A stretch of DNA of 64,000 nt from Caprimulgus europaeus (GCA_907165065.1 OU015550.1:7103501-7167500); one strand, 5' to 3'; numbered from the stretch's first letter, positions 19,601 to 33,360 are shown. The notes: generated by a model from the sequence alone, not told the origin. Numbers and translations: made by a program.

Positions 19601-22600
19601 GACTTTAAGGTCACCAGTGGCAGACTGTGCCATGTTCCAGTTTAGCCGTGGGCGGGTGACCTGTGACCTGCAGCTGTTGGGGACAGCCATGGCCTCATCC
19701 CCACAGGAGGTGGCTAAAAACCTTCATTTCCAAGCGCATGGTCCCTGGCAGCGGTGGCTCTGGGACAGGGCTGGCCCTTCCCCGTGTCCCCTGCTCCCGG
19801 GGCTGCAGCACGAGGTGGCTGGTGGCCCCGTGCCCGGCCCTCGGCAGCTTCACAGCTCTGTGATCGCTTTCCATAATGAGGGGTTAGTGGAAAATATGCT
19901 AATGTGACTGCTCCAGCAAAGTCACCGCTTTCCTTGTGAGTCTGCAGCTCCTTGTGCTTTAATTGCCAAATATTTTATCTCTTTAAAGAAGAGTCTCTCT
20001 AAGTAATAACCCCTTTCATCTCTGCTCCTCTTGAAAAATCCTTTTCTTTGGAAGGCAATCTGATAAAGTAAATTGAGAAGTTATGTTAACAGTAGGAGAG
20101 AGAAAGCAGGATCTTCTGGCTAATTTTTTCCCCTTTGTTAAATTCTCAAGGATATTGGCCTTTTTGTTCCTCCATGACTATTTTCCAGCTCACAGGAGCT
20201 ATTGATAAAGTGAAATGGTTCTGCGAGTAGTATTAGAAACAAGGGAACTCAAATTAAAAGTAAGCAACTTAAACAAGTGTATTATAAAGATGCTATTGTA
20301 TTAAAACAAGAGGGGGGGATAATTTCTCCATTTAATACTTTCTTAATGGCTGGTTGGCAAGTATAATCACAGGCTTTTAACTTCAAATAGGTGTTTCTGC
20401 CCACGTAACATCTGGTTGAGGTCTAGCTCATCACACACGAATTGGGAGGCAGAAAGCACTCTCTCCAGGGCTTTGTGGCACAAGTTGGGGGACACTGGAG
20501 CCTGAGGAGATCAGCATTGCTGAGAGGGACACAAAACGGCAGCAGCTTGCTTACGGTTCTTTGCACTTTCTAATGAAAATAGAGGATAAGCAAAACCAAA
20601 TTCACCAGAAATGCTTGCTTGGAACTTTGCTGCAGAGAGAAGGAGCTCAGGCCTGCAGGTTCGTGTCATTGTGGGCTGGGCTGGAGCTGAATCCATCTCT
20701 GCCGAGCTCAGACCGGCGGGGAGACCACCCCTGGGGGCTCCCCTTGTCCATGGCCATTTCTGCCTGGGGGAGATGATGATGAGAGATTTGAGGGGGAGCA
20801 CATTGGGCCACAGCTGTGTTCAGCTTGCCCCCACTTCCCCCAGCCCCTTTTTCCTCCTCAAACACCAAACCTGGCTCCTGCCCTACACTCTGCAGCACGG
20901 AGCTGCCCCTTGTCCCTCATGCCTCCCACCACTGGCCCCCCAAACCCTCCACAGCACCTGCACCCTCTGCACTCTTGCCATCACATGTGCTGTGTTGGTG
21001 GAGGTGTGCTGCAGCTCAAAGAAGGGGACAGAAACTGAAATTTCTTTATAAAATGTGGATTCTGCAGAATTACAGGGTCCCCACAGAGCTCTGCCAGGCT
21101 GGGTGCTGGACTCCTCTCATCTGCCCTGCTTCTGGGGTGTCCACTCCTTCCTTTCCTCTCGACAGGAAGACTAAGAATAAAGACTGAATTTGGAGCTCAC
21201 AACCCTCTCAGAGGAGCTGTGGTTTGTGACACACACAAAGTTTCATTATTTTTTGGACAGTTTCTTTTACTAACAGAATGTGCAGTTTTTTCAGTGCTTT
21301 GACCCAGATGGGTTGCTCTGTGCCCATTGCTCCCATTTCTGGCAGCCTGTCTGTCTCCAGCCAACGGGGAGGCCGCTGGGGCGAGGACCCAGGCAGGCAG
21401 CTCACCCCATCCCAGGGATTTCACGCATCCTCTAGTCTACATGATTTCAGTAGGATTTTCTTTGGGGTGTTATTATTACTAATGCTATTATTATGAAAGA
21501 TGTTTCCTGAGGACAGAAAAATACTAGCTCAGCTATTCAGCTAAGCAGTTCTTTAATTTCTTCGTCTCTGAAAATCAGCTCCCCAGAGCCTTTTTGGAAG
21601 AGATCCGAATTTTCTATTTAATACATCCCCCAGAGGCAAAACTGCTGAGGGATGCAGCGATTCTCCCTGTGCAAAGGAGGGCTCGGGTTTCCCTCCCCAG
21701 AGCTTTTCCCTGGCGTTGGCTGCAGCTCCAAGAAAGATGAGATGAAGTTTTGTTTGTCTGTTTGCCTCCAACTCCCTCCGCCCGGGCTGAGGCTCAGTGA
21801 AGCACCGGGTTTGGGGTCCCCAGCCCCCCTCTCCCTCCCATCGGCCGGGGCAGGGGCTGGTGCCCAGCTCTGTGCAGGGGCTCCAGCACCCACCGCTGCG
21901 CTGGCACAGAGGTGGCACGAGGATGTGGGGTCCCAGGGGGCCGGAGCAGCTGCCCCCCACCAGTGCCGCACCCCTGGCTGTGCTCATGCAGGGACCGTGT
22001 CTTTCTGCTGCAGGTTCTGACAAGGTGGAGGGAGACATAACCATGGTAACTGTGATTATTATGGAAAATTGCTGCCATTACTAGAGGTGGGGTCAAAGCA
22101 AACAGAAATTACCAATTTTTCTGTTTCTAATAAAGCACAGAAGTGTGTTATTGACTTACTAATTGCTCAGTTAAATGGATTTCTTAAAAATTACCGACTA
22201 GCCCTTGTAAACGGAAATGGTGCAAAGATGAGCACTTCCATGGAATTGCTCAGGCAAGAAAAAGGGAAGGTCTGATTAAATCCATGAGGAAAAGCCACTG
22301 GAGAAGCGTCTGTCCGAGGAGACCAGGTGTCTGGCAGCGAGCAGAGGGCCGGCCGGCCCGTCACGCTCCAGGGGCTGATCGAGCTGGGGTGTTGCACGAG
22401 GGCACCCGCCGCAGGGAGGGTGGGCACCCAGTGGGTGGGCACCCAGTGCAGCCCTTCCCGCCGGTACCAGCGCTGCGTCAGGGTCCTTCCCCAGACCCGG
22501 CCGCAGACAGGCGTGTCCCCGGCGTGTCCCCATCTCCCAGAGGGACCTGGTCATCCCGCTGATCCCTCAGCCCCCGAAGCCACGTGCTTTGCTCCTCGTC

Positions 22601-25106
22601 CCTCGCCAAGAAGCAATGCGCAGGGGCTGAACAGCTCTTAATCCAAGCCAGAAACTCTCTGAGGCTGCACAGACATTTCAGCTGTGATTTAGAGCGACAG
22701 CGCTTTCCCGAGGACCGAGCCCCGGGCTGGCAGAGCAGCACCGGGAGCAGAGTGAGGTGCTGCTGCGGGGCCAGAGCTGCGCCGGGGGCTCGGGGAGGCA
22801 GCGGGGGACAGGGCAGGGACACGGGTCCCCCCGTCAGGCAGTGCTGGCCACGGGCAGCAGGAGCTGGCGGGGGTCCCACAGGGATGGGGTAGTAGCAGTG
22901 GGGCAGAGAGGCCAACTCTGAATGGAAAAGCAAGATTTTAATACACAATTAGACCTGCCACTAAGGGGGAAATGAAAACAAAGAAATAAATGGTAATCCA
23001 TCAGTTAATTTGCAATGGAAATCCAGTCCCTGGCCTCCAGGTAGCTGCTCCTTGCCAAGGGCTGGAGGGGCAGGCAGGGTGGTCACGGGCATCAGGAGGA
23101 AATCAGCTGTGCAATTAGCAAAATCCTCCTTCATTTCTGTGAGCTACTCAAGAGAAACACCAGCAAACTGACTTAATGAAAAATCACTGCTCCGCCACTC
23201 TGTCCCTCTGGCAGCGAAGAGACCCCCATCTTCCGAGGCAATTGAGTTGGAGAGGGATGTGGTGTTGCTAATGGCAGATTAGGAGGAAGTCTTCCACTTT
23301 GGAACCAATTAACGATCCAGAAAGTATTTGCATATGTGAAGTTGTTGAGGGGGTCACGTTCCTGGTCACCGCTTTGCTGTGGGGCGTTTCTCTGCCTGCC
23401 TGGGGGCCAGCAGCACCTCTGCGCCGGAGCAAACAGTGTCCCACGCTGGCAGCCCCAGGGACCCCAGCCCCACGGGACACATCCATGGGGCACAGCCCCA
23501 CAGCCCCACCCTGCCCCGAGCCCACAGGAACCTGACAGTCCTTCCAGCCCTGGGAAGGGCCGCGGGGAGCTCAGCAGTGGGAGGAGACGGGAGATGCTGC
23601 GCTGGGGTTGGGGCTTTCTCCTCGGCGTATTTGTGCCCGTTATTTCTGATGCTGCAGGTTACCACTTGGCTTTGGTGCCAGCTGTTCCCACGGCAACAGA
23701 ACATGCTCTGGATTTGCCCTGACCCACTCTAAGCTACTTCATTAGCTTTAATGAACTGCATTTTTAATAGAAGCTGGATAATAATACACTGGATTTTTGA
23801 AATATATGTGCTTTAGATGCCATGTTTTTATTTACAAATTATATGGGAACATAAGATATATATTTGCATGACTACTGCACTATTTTAAAAGGGTTTCTGG
23901 GCATGATGTGCAGGAGATCACCAGGACCCACGCCTGTGGGAACCTGAGTGGGATGGCTGCTGCGTGGGCTGGGCACCCCAGCCCTGTATGTCCCAGCAGC
24001 AGCTCTGTGAGCAGAGATCAAAGAGGCTAAAGCAGCCAGGTTTGTGCATCTAGGAGCTGTGACTCCATAGAAATGACAACAGAGTTTCTAGTCCCGAGGA
24101 GGTCACCATTGCACGATGCATTATAACTAGAAATTAGATCCCTGACCCAGCATTTCAGTAAATGAGCAACTGCAGTGATATATATAAGCTTAATGGCAGG
24201 AAGAAAGATCATGGCTCTGGGGGAAGAAAACCTCTTTCAAAATGAGACTGAGAACCAGGATTGTTAGATTGGAGAGATGGTTAAGAGGGCAAATAGAAAA
24301 AGTAGAAAAAAGGAAGAACAAATAGAGAGCTGAGATAAGGATCACAAAGAATGGAGCTGTACTCTTCTCAAACAGCTATAATTTGCTGTCTGATTTATTA
24401 CCTCATAAGTGAAGAAAAAAGTATCTGTGCTGAAGATACTTGGACTAAAGACTGAAGTAGGATTGGCATGTGTGGGTATTTGTGATTGCATGCTCTTCAC
24501 AGACTACTCAAGACTTACGTGCAAATAGTAGGTTTAGAAAGAAATGGAATGGAATGTACGGCTGCTCCTGCTGGAGAGTTTCCTCAGAGCAGCAGAATCA
24601 CCCATCTCATCCCAGCAATACCTTTGTCAGGGACAAGGCTCTTGATTTCCTTGGAAAGGCAGCTCTGTGCTGAGCGAGGGAAGGTGAAGGCTTCTCTGAG
24701 AGGCCGGTACCTGTCACAGATGTTCCCAGCAGCGCAGCCTCAGGGCACCTGGCCGAGCATCCAGCTGCCTGGTACCATGGATGTCTGGAGGCCATCACCT
24801 TTTCCCATCCCAGCACAAAGAGCAGAGCTTCACCATGGCTGAAACTCACTTTCCTTTGGGCATTTTTCACTTTTTTGTCACATACCAAGTTATTTTGTTC
24901 TCACATCAGTGAGGCAGCACTTGGCTGGGACAATTCCTCAGCCTCTGACCCTCCTGTAATGAGCAGCACAATGGACCCATGGGATTTCGCTCCCCACTGT
25001 GACCCCATCACTAAACCAGTAGCCATTAAGTGGCAGCCCTCACTCCAGTGTCTCTTCCTGCAGCCAGTCATTGTTCTATGAAACTGGAGACTGTGAGGCT
25101 GAAACT

Positions 25107-25157
25107 AAAAAAAAAGGAGAGGAGGAAAAAAAAAAGGAAAAAAAAAAAAAAGGAAGG
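25107..25157. repeat. A-rich/GA-rich tract
   Basis: Poly(A) runs interrupted by GG and GAGAGG. Simple sequence, with no adjoining element that would mark it as a retroposon tail. Confidence 0.85.
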
Positions 25158-28100
25158 TCTGGGAATGCTGTGTGTGTTTATTTTGCTTGTAGTACTCAAA
25201 ATAAAATAGACTATTCATTTGTGGCTGCTTGCAGACTTTGTGCAGTGACCAGTCCTTGGTTTGTGAGTGTCTCCTGCCCAGCCTGGGTGCCTGGCAGCCA
25301 AGTCTCTGCCCAGCTCGGCTCCCCCAAGCCCGCTACCCTCGGCCCGGGGCAGCACGGCTCGGCTCGGCTCTGCCCCCTGGGTCTGAGCGGCTCCGACGGC
25401 CGCAGCCATCCTCCCCGGAGAAGGAAATTTGCCTTTGCAGTGGGGTCCAAAGGAGTGAGAGTCCCACAGTCACAAACCCTCCTGCGGGACGTGGCCCTGT
25501 GCTGCTTCTCCTTATTTTGCTTGGTAATAATTTCAACTTCTCTGCAAGTTCCTACGATACAGTTAAGAGCAGCATGGAAAGTGAGGAGCAAGACAGCAAC
25601 TTAACTAATCCTGGGATGGCACTTGTGCCAGGCTCAGCTCCTTTTCGGAGCTATAATCCCTCTGTAGATGAAAGGGAAATATTTGCACTTGTACAGTGCA
25701 TCTCGTTTCCATTAGTGTGACCAATCTTCTCGAGTGGTGGTGCTGAGGCGATGACAAACACACAATGGTTTGATTATCCCCTCACCGAGGGACGTGGCAA
25801 AATCTCAGCACTTAAAACATAAGTGCAGGGGCTCTGAGCCATCCAGGCGTGGGTGTTACTCACGAGCATGAGATCCAGTTTTCCAGTAATGCCAGTGACA
25901 GTCAGTATTGAGTGGAAATTGATTATCTGAGTGAAGCAAGGATTAAAAATAGAAGCTTTGTGTCAAACCCCACGTATGTTTTGACTAAATCCCAGATAAC
26001 AAGAAGAATGGATAAAAGACGGAGATTATACAGAGAACACCAAAACCCAAGAAGCCAGTATTAAAGAAGAAAAGGATTTGAGTGGGTTAGTGCAATTAAC
26101 GATTGTCAAGTGCCATCCTTGCAGCCAGCTGGGACTGCTGCCGCTTCTTCTGGGCCCGTCCTGCGTTACAGGTGCTCTGATCTGCAAACCTGCAAGAGGC
26201 ACTTCCACCTCCTGGCACTGAACACGCGAGGCTCCCAGCAGCTCAGGTCAAGGTCCGGGGGGCTGGCAGTCAGTTTTTGCACTACCTACCACTGTAAGTC
26301 AGTTATTTGGAATGGGTGGAAATTCTTTCCTATAATAAGACCTGGAACATTCCCAGAAAGGATGGGTTGTCTCGAAAAGGGACATCCTCAGCTGTGTCCC
26401 TCGCTCTACAGTACTCTGTAAGCAGGGAAGCGAATGCAGTTTAATGACCTTTATGTGTCAGTGAACTGTAAGCACTTGAAATATTTTTTTTTCTCCTGTG
26501 ACTAGTGCTCAGCAATTCCCCAAGGGATGTGTTGGCTGTCCCAGGACAACCAAGAGCTGCAGAGCTCACAGCCTAAGGAGTGCCTGCTCCAAATGCCAGG
26601 GTCTGCCCTGGCAGTGCCTCACACCATGCGAGGGTCTGTTATTATCACATTTTATAGCATCCACTGTGATTACTGCAACCATCTAAACTCACATAACACA
26701 CAATCACTGCTTTCACAACAGGAAGTACTTCACCAGATGGGGTAAGACTTACAAATAAAATAATTTTATTGAGTTTCTGCTCACATGTGGCACATAAAGA
26801 GAATTAAGACACAAGGTGTGATGAGAAATTATGTATTTGTCCTTCACTGAACAAAGGGTCCGTCTTACCCAGAAAAACAGTGCAAACAAATACCCTTCTC
26901 TGCTAGTCATGGTGTCCAGTGAAGGCTCATGCTGTGACATTTAGGAAAATGGAAACTGAAGTTGACCTGAAGATTGTGGCTGATGGATGCAGTTCTGCTA
27001 ACCTGATGTGAGGAGAAATGGCTGCCTTGCTAGCAAATTTTGTTTTAGCTGAAACCAAAATATTTGCATTTACTTAATTGAATTACAGTGGAACAAACAG
27101 CACTAATGTACTTATTAACTCACAGAAAAATGCACGATGAGAAAGTGTCCAAAATCCACAGCTGCCTGATAAAGATCGGCAGATTTAGCTGTGTGTGCAA
27201 AGCGAGTACTTGGGGTTAGAGTTTCATTTTTGGCCCCTGCAGCCAAGGAACCAGCAAAGTTTCATTTTTTCAAAACTTGGTCTTCCTCCAGGGTTTGGGC
27301 CTTAGAAACTTTTTTCATTAAGAGGTGCTGATTGTTCAAGAAAAAAGCTTGGAAGCTTTTTTTTTAGTATTGGTTGTGTTTCTGTATTTCCCTTTACCCT
27401 TTTCTTCGCCCTTTGTTACTGGGGTGACAAGAATAAAGATCTAGTGTTCATGCAAGGATGTCACCTATTTCTGTAATGTCTTTCCCCCTTTGTGTCTGAT
27501 CCCCACTTGTGGCAACGCAGTTCTCCCCACTCCACTCCAGACAACGTGGTGATGTACAGGGGGAATGAGCAGCAGCTATGAAGGGGTCTTAAGAAACTGT
27601 TCATGCAAGTAGCTCTAGGGAGACTTCAAATACAGGGAAAAAAACAGTTTTTCCCCCCTGAGGAATCAACAGCATTTTTTATATATGACAAAAGGAATTT
27701 GGGATACACACTGCACAAACTTCTAACAGCTCATGAACACCTCTACATGAACAGGGAACCCACGAGCACGCTGCTGGATTTGGGCTGACCACAAGAGCAA
27801 GGAGCTCGTCTGGGGCGTCTGGGGCGTCTTTCGCTGCTCTTCTCGGGGTGCAGGCAGCGCAGCGGGGCCGGTCCCGACCCCTCTCCTGCCCACCCGCGCT
27901 CTCTGTGACACGCAGAGCGTCCGTGCACTTTTCCAGCCTTCACACACACACAAAACTATTTTACATGTTATTTTACAGACCAAACTTCCAGCTCATGTCT
28001 CAGTCCACCTTCTTCCTCTGGAAACAGATCCACACAGTAAAAGCCACAAAAAAAAATCACCTTGGGAGACATATTAGACAAAGACATATTTGACCACAAA

Positions 28101-30980
28101 ACGGGTTTCTGCCTTTACTTACGCAGGAATAACTAGACTGGAAAGTCTCGCTGCTGCCACTGCCGCTCAGCAACAAATCACCGAGACCGCAGGCCAAGTG
28201 ATACAGTGACGTGGTTTAGCCCCGTGTCCCGGCCGCGCGGTGTCACGGTGTGGGCGGTGGTTTAGGGGAGGGGCAGGAGCCCTGGCTGTCAATGCTCGCT
28301 GCCCGGCCGTGCCACTGGTGGAGGAAAAAGGAAACAAGTCTAAGCAAACGGGAGAGACTGTTTGGAATTCCTCACGTCCCTTTACACGCTGCCTGGCTCC
28401 AGTTCTGCAGTATTCTCATCTGCCCTACAGCACCTTTCGACCTATCGAGCGCCTGTGTTTAACCACTCAGGAAGAATTACTGGACAATTTACTTCATTGC
28501 TTTGTAAATCAATTCACAATTGTGAGGACTGCTCACAAAAAAGGAAAAATAAACTGTATCTGTATGTGCTATGCAGACAAAGTTTGCTCTCAGTTTAGCT
28601 TTCTGTTGGTTCCTGGTTTAATGCTGTTGCCTTTTTGTTTTAGAAATACTGTCTAATTACATAATTACTTGAGTCTTTCCAGCTTGGTAATTTGACTACA
28701 CAGAAGCTCTGTCCACAGTGCCAGAGACATTTCTCAAAGTGAAAATCAGATCAGAGAGTCAGTGGATGTAGCAAACATTTTTTTGCCATACTTATGGGAT
28801 CATAAATTATTAGTCATCTGCCTTGGGGGCTATTATTAGAATTCAAAACCATTATTCCTCATTTTGAGTCCTTGCCCATCTCACCATCGTGTTTTATTAA
28901 ATTCAAATGACAAATGATAGACATGTCCCAGAGAGAACAGGAGGCACAGCACTTCCACTGCTCCGGTTCCTCCCCCCAGATCAAGTCCCTCCTCTCCTAC
29001 ATAAGCAGAAACTCTTGGCTGGCTGATATTAAGGCTCTAACATGCATTAATTTCACTTCTGTGGTTGAAAACTCATTTGGCAAGCGGAACTTCACCCTTG
29101 CCTTGGCAAAGGCATTCAAATAAAACACAACTGAAGGAGAGAGCAGGACGGCTGCGCGGGGCGCGCGGGGAGGCGCGGGAAGCCAGACAAGCCTTGGCAG
29201 AGGCTGCGAGCTGGGGGCCGCAGCCCCTGGGCACCCCTGGGCGGGGAGGCACCTGGCACAGCCTGTGCTTTGGTGGCTACAAAGCGGGGCCCAGGTAGGG
29301 CCAAGAATTCGGTCAATTTCCTTCCCCAAAGAGACCAGTCAGTGTAAAGGAACTTCCTGCCCAGGCTGGCACCACAGACTGTCTCACCAGGGCTGAGCAG
29401 AAACTAATGAATGAAGTGGGAAAGGCTGTCCTCCCAAACAGGCTGCCTCAAGGTAAGACAACAGTTTCTCCTGTGCTTCTCATGTCAAAAGTATTTGCTA
29501 AAATCTGTGAGGAGCTGATAATATGGATACAACCTCTGCATGAGAATTACCAATAAAACAGCAGATAAGCAGAAATTGCAATGGAAATGGGCTTTTGGCA
29601 GAGTCCTCAGCATGCTCCTTGCGTTGTTCTGCCTGCAGTTACAGTGACAACTCCAAAAATGTGATTAAAACTCTTCTGAGGGTAGTTCAAGTGACCAGTG
29701 TGCCATGAGGAACCTGGAGATACTTTTCCTTCATTTAATTAGAAAAGCTGAACCATCCATTCTGTAATTAACAGTCAGAAACTGGGAACAGTTCAATGAA
29801 AGTCAAACATGCCCAAAAGTCTGGAAGAGGCTGGTTTTGCAGAGCTTTAAAGATAAATGGCTGTTCTTCATTATGGGCTTAGCTCTCAGCAAAGTTATCG
29901 GTTTTCATCTGGAGAAATAGTTTAAACAAATAAACGTTCCCACGCTGAATGTCAGAGGGACTTGGCAACATCAAAGCCACATTTTGCATTGCGCTGCTGC
30001 TGCTGCTCTGCGGTATCAGACACAGTTTGTCTTTTAGAGATAATAGAGAAATTTCCAGTTTTCAGAAGTCCCTTTCAAAGTCTGGAAAGACACGCTGTAA
30101 TTTTGTATTTCTTTTTATAGCCACACCACTTGGCCTGGTTGATGGGTGTGTTGAGAAATGCAGAAGCAGCAGCAAGGGGTGGGACCGCTGAGCACACCTG
30201 GGGGGCCAAGGCCACAGCACAGGTGTGAGCAGCACCTCGGGGATGGAAATGGGGACAGGCTTGTGCTGGGGACAAGAGGTAGCTGTCAGAATAACTTGAA
30301 AATGCAACTGCAAGAGGGATTCTCGTCGTCTGCTCACAAACTCTCCTTCTAAAAGGCTGTGCGAGGAGGATAGTACTTAGCAGCCTGTAATTAATGATTC
30401 ATTTGCACATATTCTCTTTTTAATGATGACGGTCATTAAAGAAGTGCAGTCATTACAGTTTGTTACTTGCTGTTGATAAATATGGAGCAACCCAAGACAT
30501 GAAACACAACAGGAGCAAATTTCCCCAGAGACTCCAGCGGTGAAAGAGAAGAAGGAGCCGCACTGGCTCATAGAGAAAGGGCCCGAGTCACGCTGCTGAC
30601 CCAGAAATGAGGTTTTTGGGCTGTGCTCGAACAGCATTGTGCTGGTTCCCAGCCTTTTCTTCACCCATCTGCGGCCCTGGGCTGTCTGGTGAGGGGACGT
30701 GGCCAGGAGCAGCACGGGGGAGACGGCGGCAGGTGCTGAACCGCTCCGAGCTCCCGGGCTCACAGCTCCATCATCCGCTGCTCGGGTCGCGCAGTCAGAA
30801 AGACAATTCCACCCGAGCTTTCCTGCTCCCCGTTTAAGATGAAGCACCCAGCCAGGAAAGACTCTGGCGTACGGCAGAGGCTGTTTGTTACTGATCACCA
30901 GAGCAGAGGAGAGCACGAGGATCAACTAGAAAGCAAACGCTCCATTTGCTGGTGCCCAGCTGTGGACGCTCTTGGAAATG

Positions 30981-31125
30981 GAGAGGAAGAGGAAGAGGAA
31001 GAGGAAGAGGAAGGGGAAGGGGAAGGGGAAGGGGAAGGGGAAGGGGAAGGGGAAGGGGAAGGGGAAGGGGAAGGGGAAGGGGAAGGGGAAGGGGAAGGGG
31101 AAGGGGAAGAGGAAGAGGAAGAGGA
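30981..31125. repeat. Compound hexamer microsatellite (GAGGAA)5-(GGGGAA)16-(GAGGAA)3
   Basis: Pure purine tract on the + strand. Five GAGGAA units are followed by sixteen perfect GGGGAA units (first GGGG at 31013, last at 31103), then GAGGAA, GAGGAA and GAGGA. The open frames through it, and the Pro-Leu/Ser-Pro frames opposite, are repeat artefacts. Confidence 0.97.
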
Positions 31126-33360
31126 CTGCTTGGGATGCTGGCACAGCCTGAGCTCATTCCCATGAAGACACAAGGGTGAAAAAGGGATGGAGGGTCAGCA
31201 GCTTCTCCCCAGCGTCTGCGTTCATGGGCAGATGGACCAGGGAGCTGGTGGCCCGCGGTGCCCAGACCGAGGGAGCCGGGGGCGGCTCTGCCGCAGCGCA
31301 GCCGCAGACTTGGCCCACACCCCCTGGCCAGGACACCCTCCGTGTGAGTGGGGACCCGGCGCTGATGACACAGGATACAAAGCCCACATTGCTTTTAAAA
31401 GATGCACAAACACATATGCAAAAAATGATGTGATTCGTTGTAGACAACAAATACCATTTCCCATTAATTTCTGTCCAGCAGCGATGCCTTTTTCTGTTTG
31501 TTTTTTTGTTTGGGTTTTTTTTCAGTTTGCACTAAGGATTTGCAGGCAGCAGTGCTAAAACTTAAAAGGGCAAATAAATACAGGGACCATTTGCTTGCTG
31601 GCTCTGTGCACCAGCTTGTGGCAGAAATACCAGAACAGATGATCAGAAGCTTTTTTTTTCTTTTCCTTTAAGCAGAGCTCCTGACCTGTGCACTGGGGGG
31701 GTGAAATGATTCACTCAGGGTTTTTTCCCAAAGTCTTGGGGGTTCGGCAGTGGTTTTCAATGTATATTTTAGAAAGTGAGTCATCCTGTATGCCTCCCTT
31801 CGTTCCTCTGAGTATTGTCACAATAATTATGTCTTTTATTTTCTGTGGATTATCAAAAACTTATAGGAGTCTTTCAGACTTCCACCTGCATCTGAAAAAT
31901 AGCGTATTTAAGTCATATAAATTACAATCTGGAGAAGGAACTCCTGCCCCTGGGTCAGACGTGGCAGCTGGTACCCTGCTGTGAGGTGTTTGGGTGATGC
32001 AGGCGCTGAGCTGACCGATCAAAGCACAGATCACTGAGCATTTCTGCTGGGGCTTGGCGGTCGCCGATGCCCCGCTCCGTGTGGCGGTGGGGGTGGCATA
32101 TGCTGCCTGCCCGAACAGCTACGGCTCACGTGTGCAATGCCAGTGTCCTAGCACAGAAAGGCTGATGAAATCCTGGCACCACTCACCGCCCGCAGGCAAC
32201 ACAACCATTATACACAACCTGCACATCGGTTTAACTCTGGTTGGGTTTACACCAGTCCTGCACAGCTGACCCTGGGTGGTTATTCCTGATTTATAGTGGT
32301 GCAACGTGATCACAAAACGCCTAATCCAGGTGAGCGTGACTGCCCAGATTTCTGTTGTCTGGTACGTGTCTCTCCGCTGTGTCTGAAACTAAACTATGAA
32401 TTGCCAGGTTTTCCCACTGGGTGTAACTGGAGCTGGGTCTGGGGAGCGAGGACATTCCTGTGCTGTGGACAGGGTCCTGCAGCCACGTCCCACCTGTGAC
32501 AGGGAAACGTCAGCCCAGGGCCCTGCAGCGATGGAAACGGCTGCAGGGCTCTGCTGGGGCCTCACCTCGCATGGCTGCTGCCTACAAACACCTGGAGAAA
32601 GAAAGAGTCCCCCAGGTGAAGCAGACCTGCCTCTGGGATGGGCACATCTGAAGTTCAGGAACCAGCCTGATGACTGCGAGCTGGGACAGCGAGCCCTGAG
32701 CACAAACTGCTGCCACCTGAGAGGGGAGATTTCAAAGGAACGTCGGGTTTGGTGCACAGGAATTCAGCCTGCTGTGAAGGATCACCACGCCCAGGATCTG
32801 CCTTCCATTAGAGCTCAGTATCTGAACTTCAAAGGGAAAATAAGATGCTTTTTGTTATGTACTTAGTCAGTGGCTTTGAGGGAAAATGCCTCCTTAGCCC
32901 CAGATACAGCAGGAGGTTTTATTGCCTTTATTATACTATCACTGGCCACAAATGCTGGTTTTCTTTTCACACCTGAAGTGTCAATAGCACGTGTGCCATC
33001 TCCCACATCTCTCTCCTCCAGAATTTGTGACCTAAATCTGGCAAAACCCAAACTGCTCTACAGAAGCTTGAGAAAATGGAGTGGAAGGAGGAAGAAAATG
33101 CTAGAGATGGTCAAAACAGTACCCAGGCATTTCAGCCCTCTTTTATCATCTGGGCCTGCATCAAGTGAATCTCTTTCTCTGGAGATGCTTAGAGCAATTA
33201 CATTTGTTCTATTTATTCTCCCTCAAAGGCTTGGAGATGAGTCAACAGAAAAAACTTTTAGGATGAAAAAATTGAAACTTGAAATAGGCAATATCCCTGG
33301 ACAATTTGTTCTGCCATCAGAACAGCATTCTCTTCCCTTACTGCTCTCAATCTCTAATTT

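Noticed and set aside
21640-21700. Minus-strand AG|GGAAACCCGAGC as the missing SYT6 GNPRL exon
   Set aside because: It gives GNPSPPL without the expected stop, has a weak pyrimidine tract, and lies 12 kb past the previous exon. The match is only three residues.
30839-31179. Glu/Gly-repeat and Pro/Leu/Ser-repeat proteins
   Set aside because: They are translations of the (GAGGAA)/(GGGGAA) microsatellite in all frames, with no splice context or conserved flank.
31715-31750. Minus-strand AACCCCCAAGACTTTGG as the missing SYT6 C-terminus
   Set aside because: It resembles Asn-Pro-x, but no AG acceptor adjoins it in the right phase and no stop follows at the expected place.
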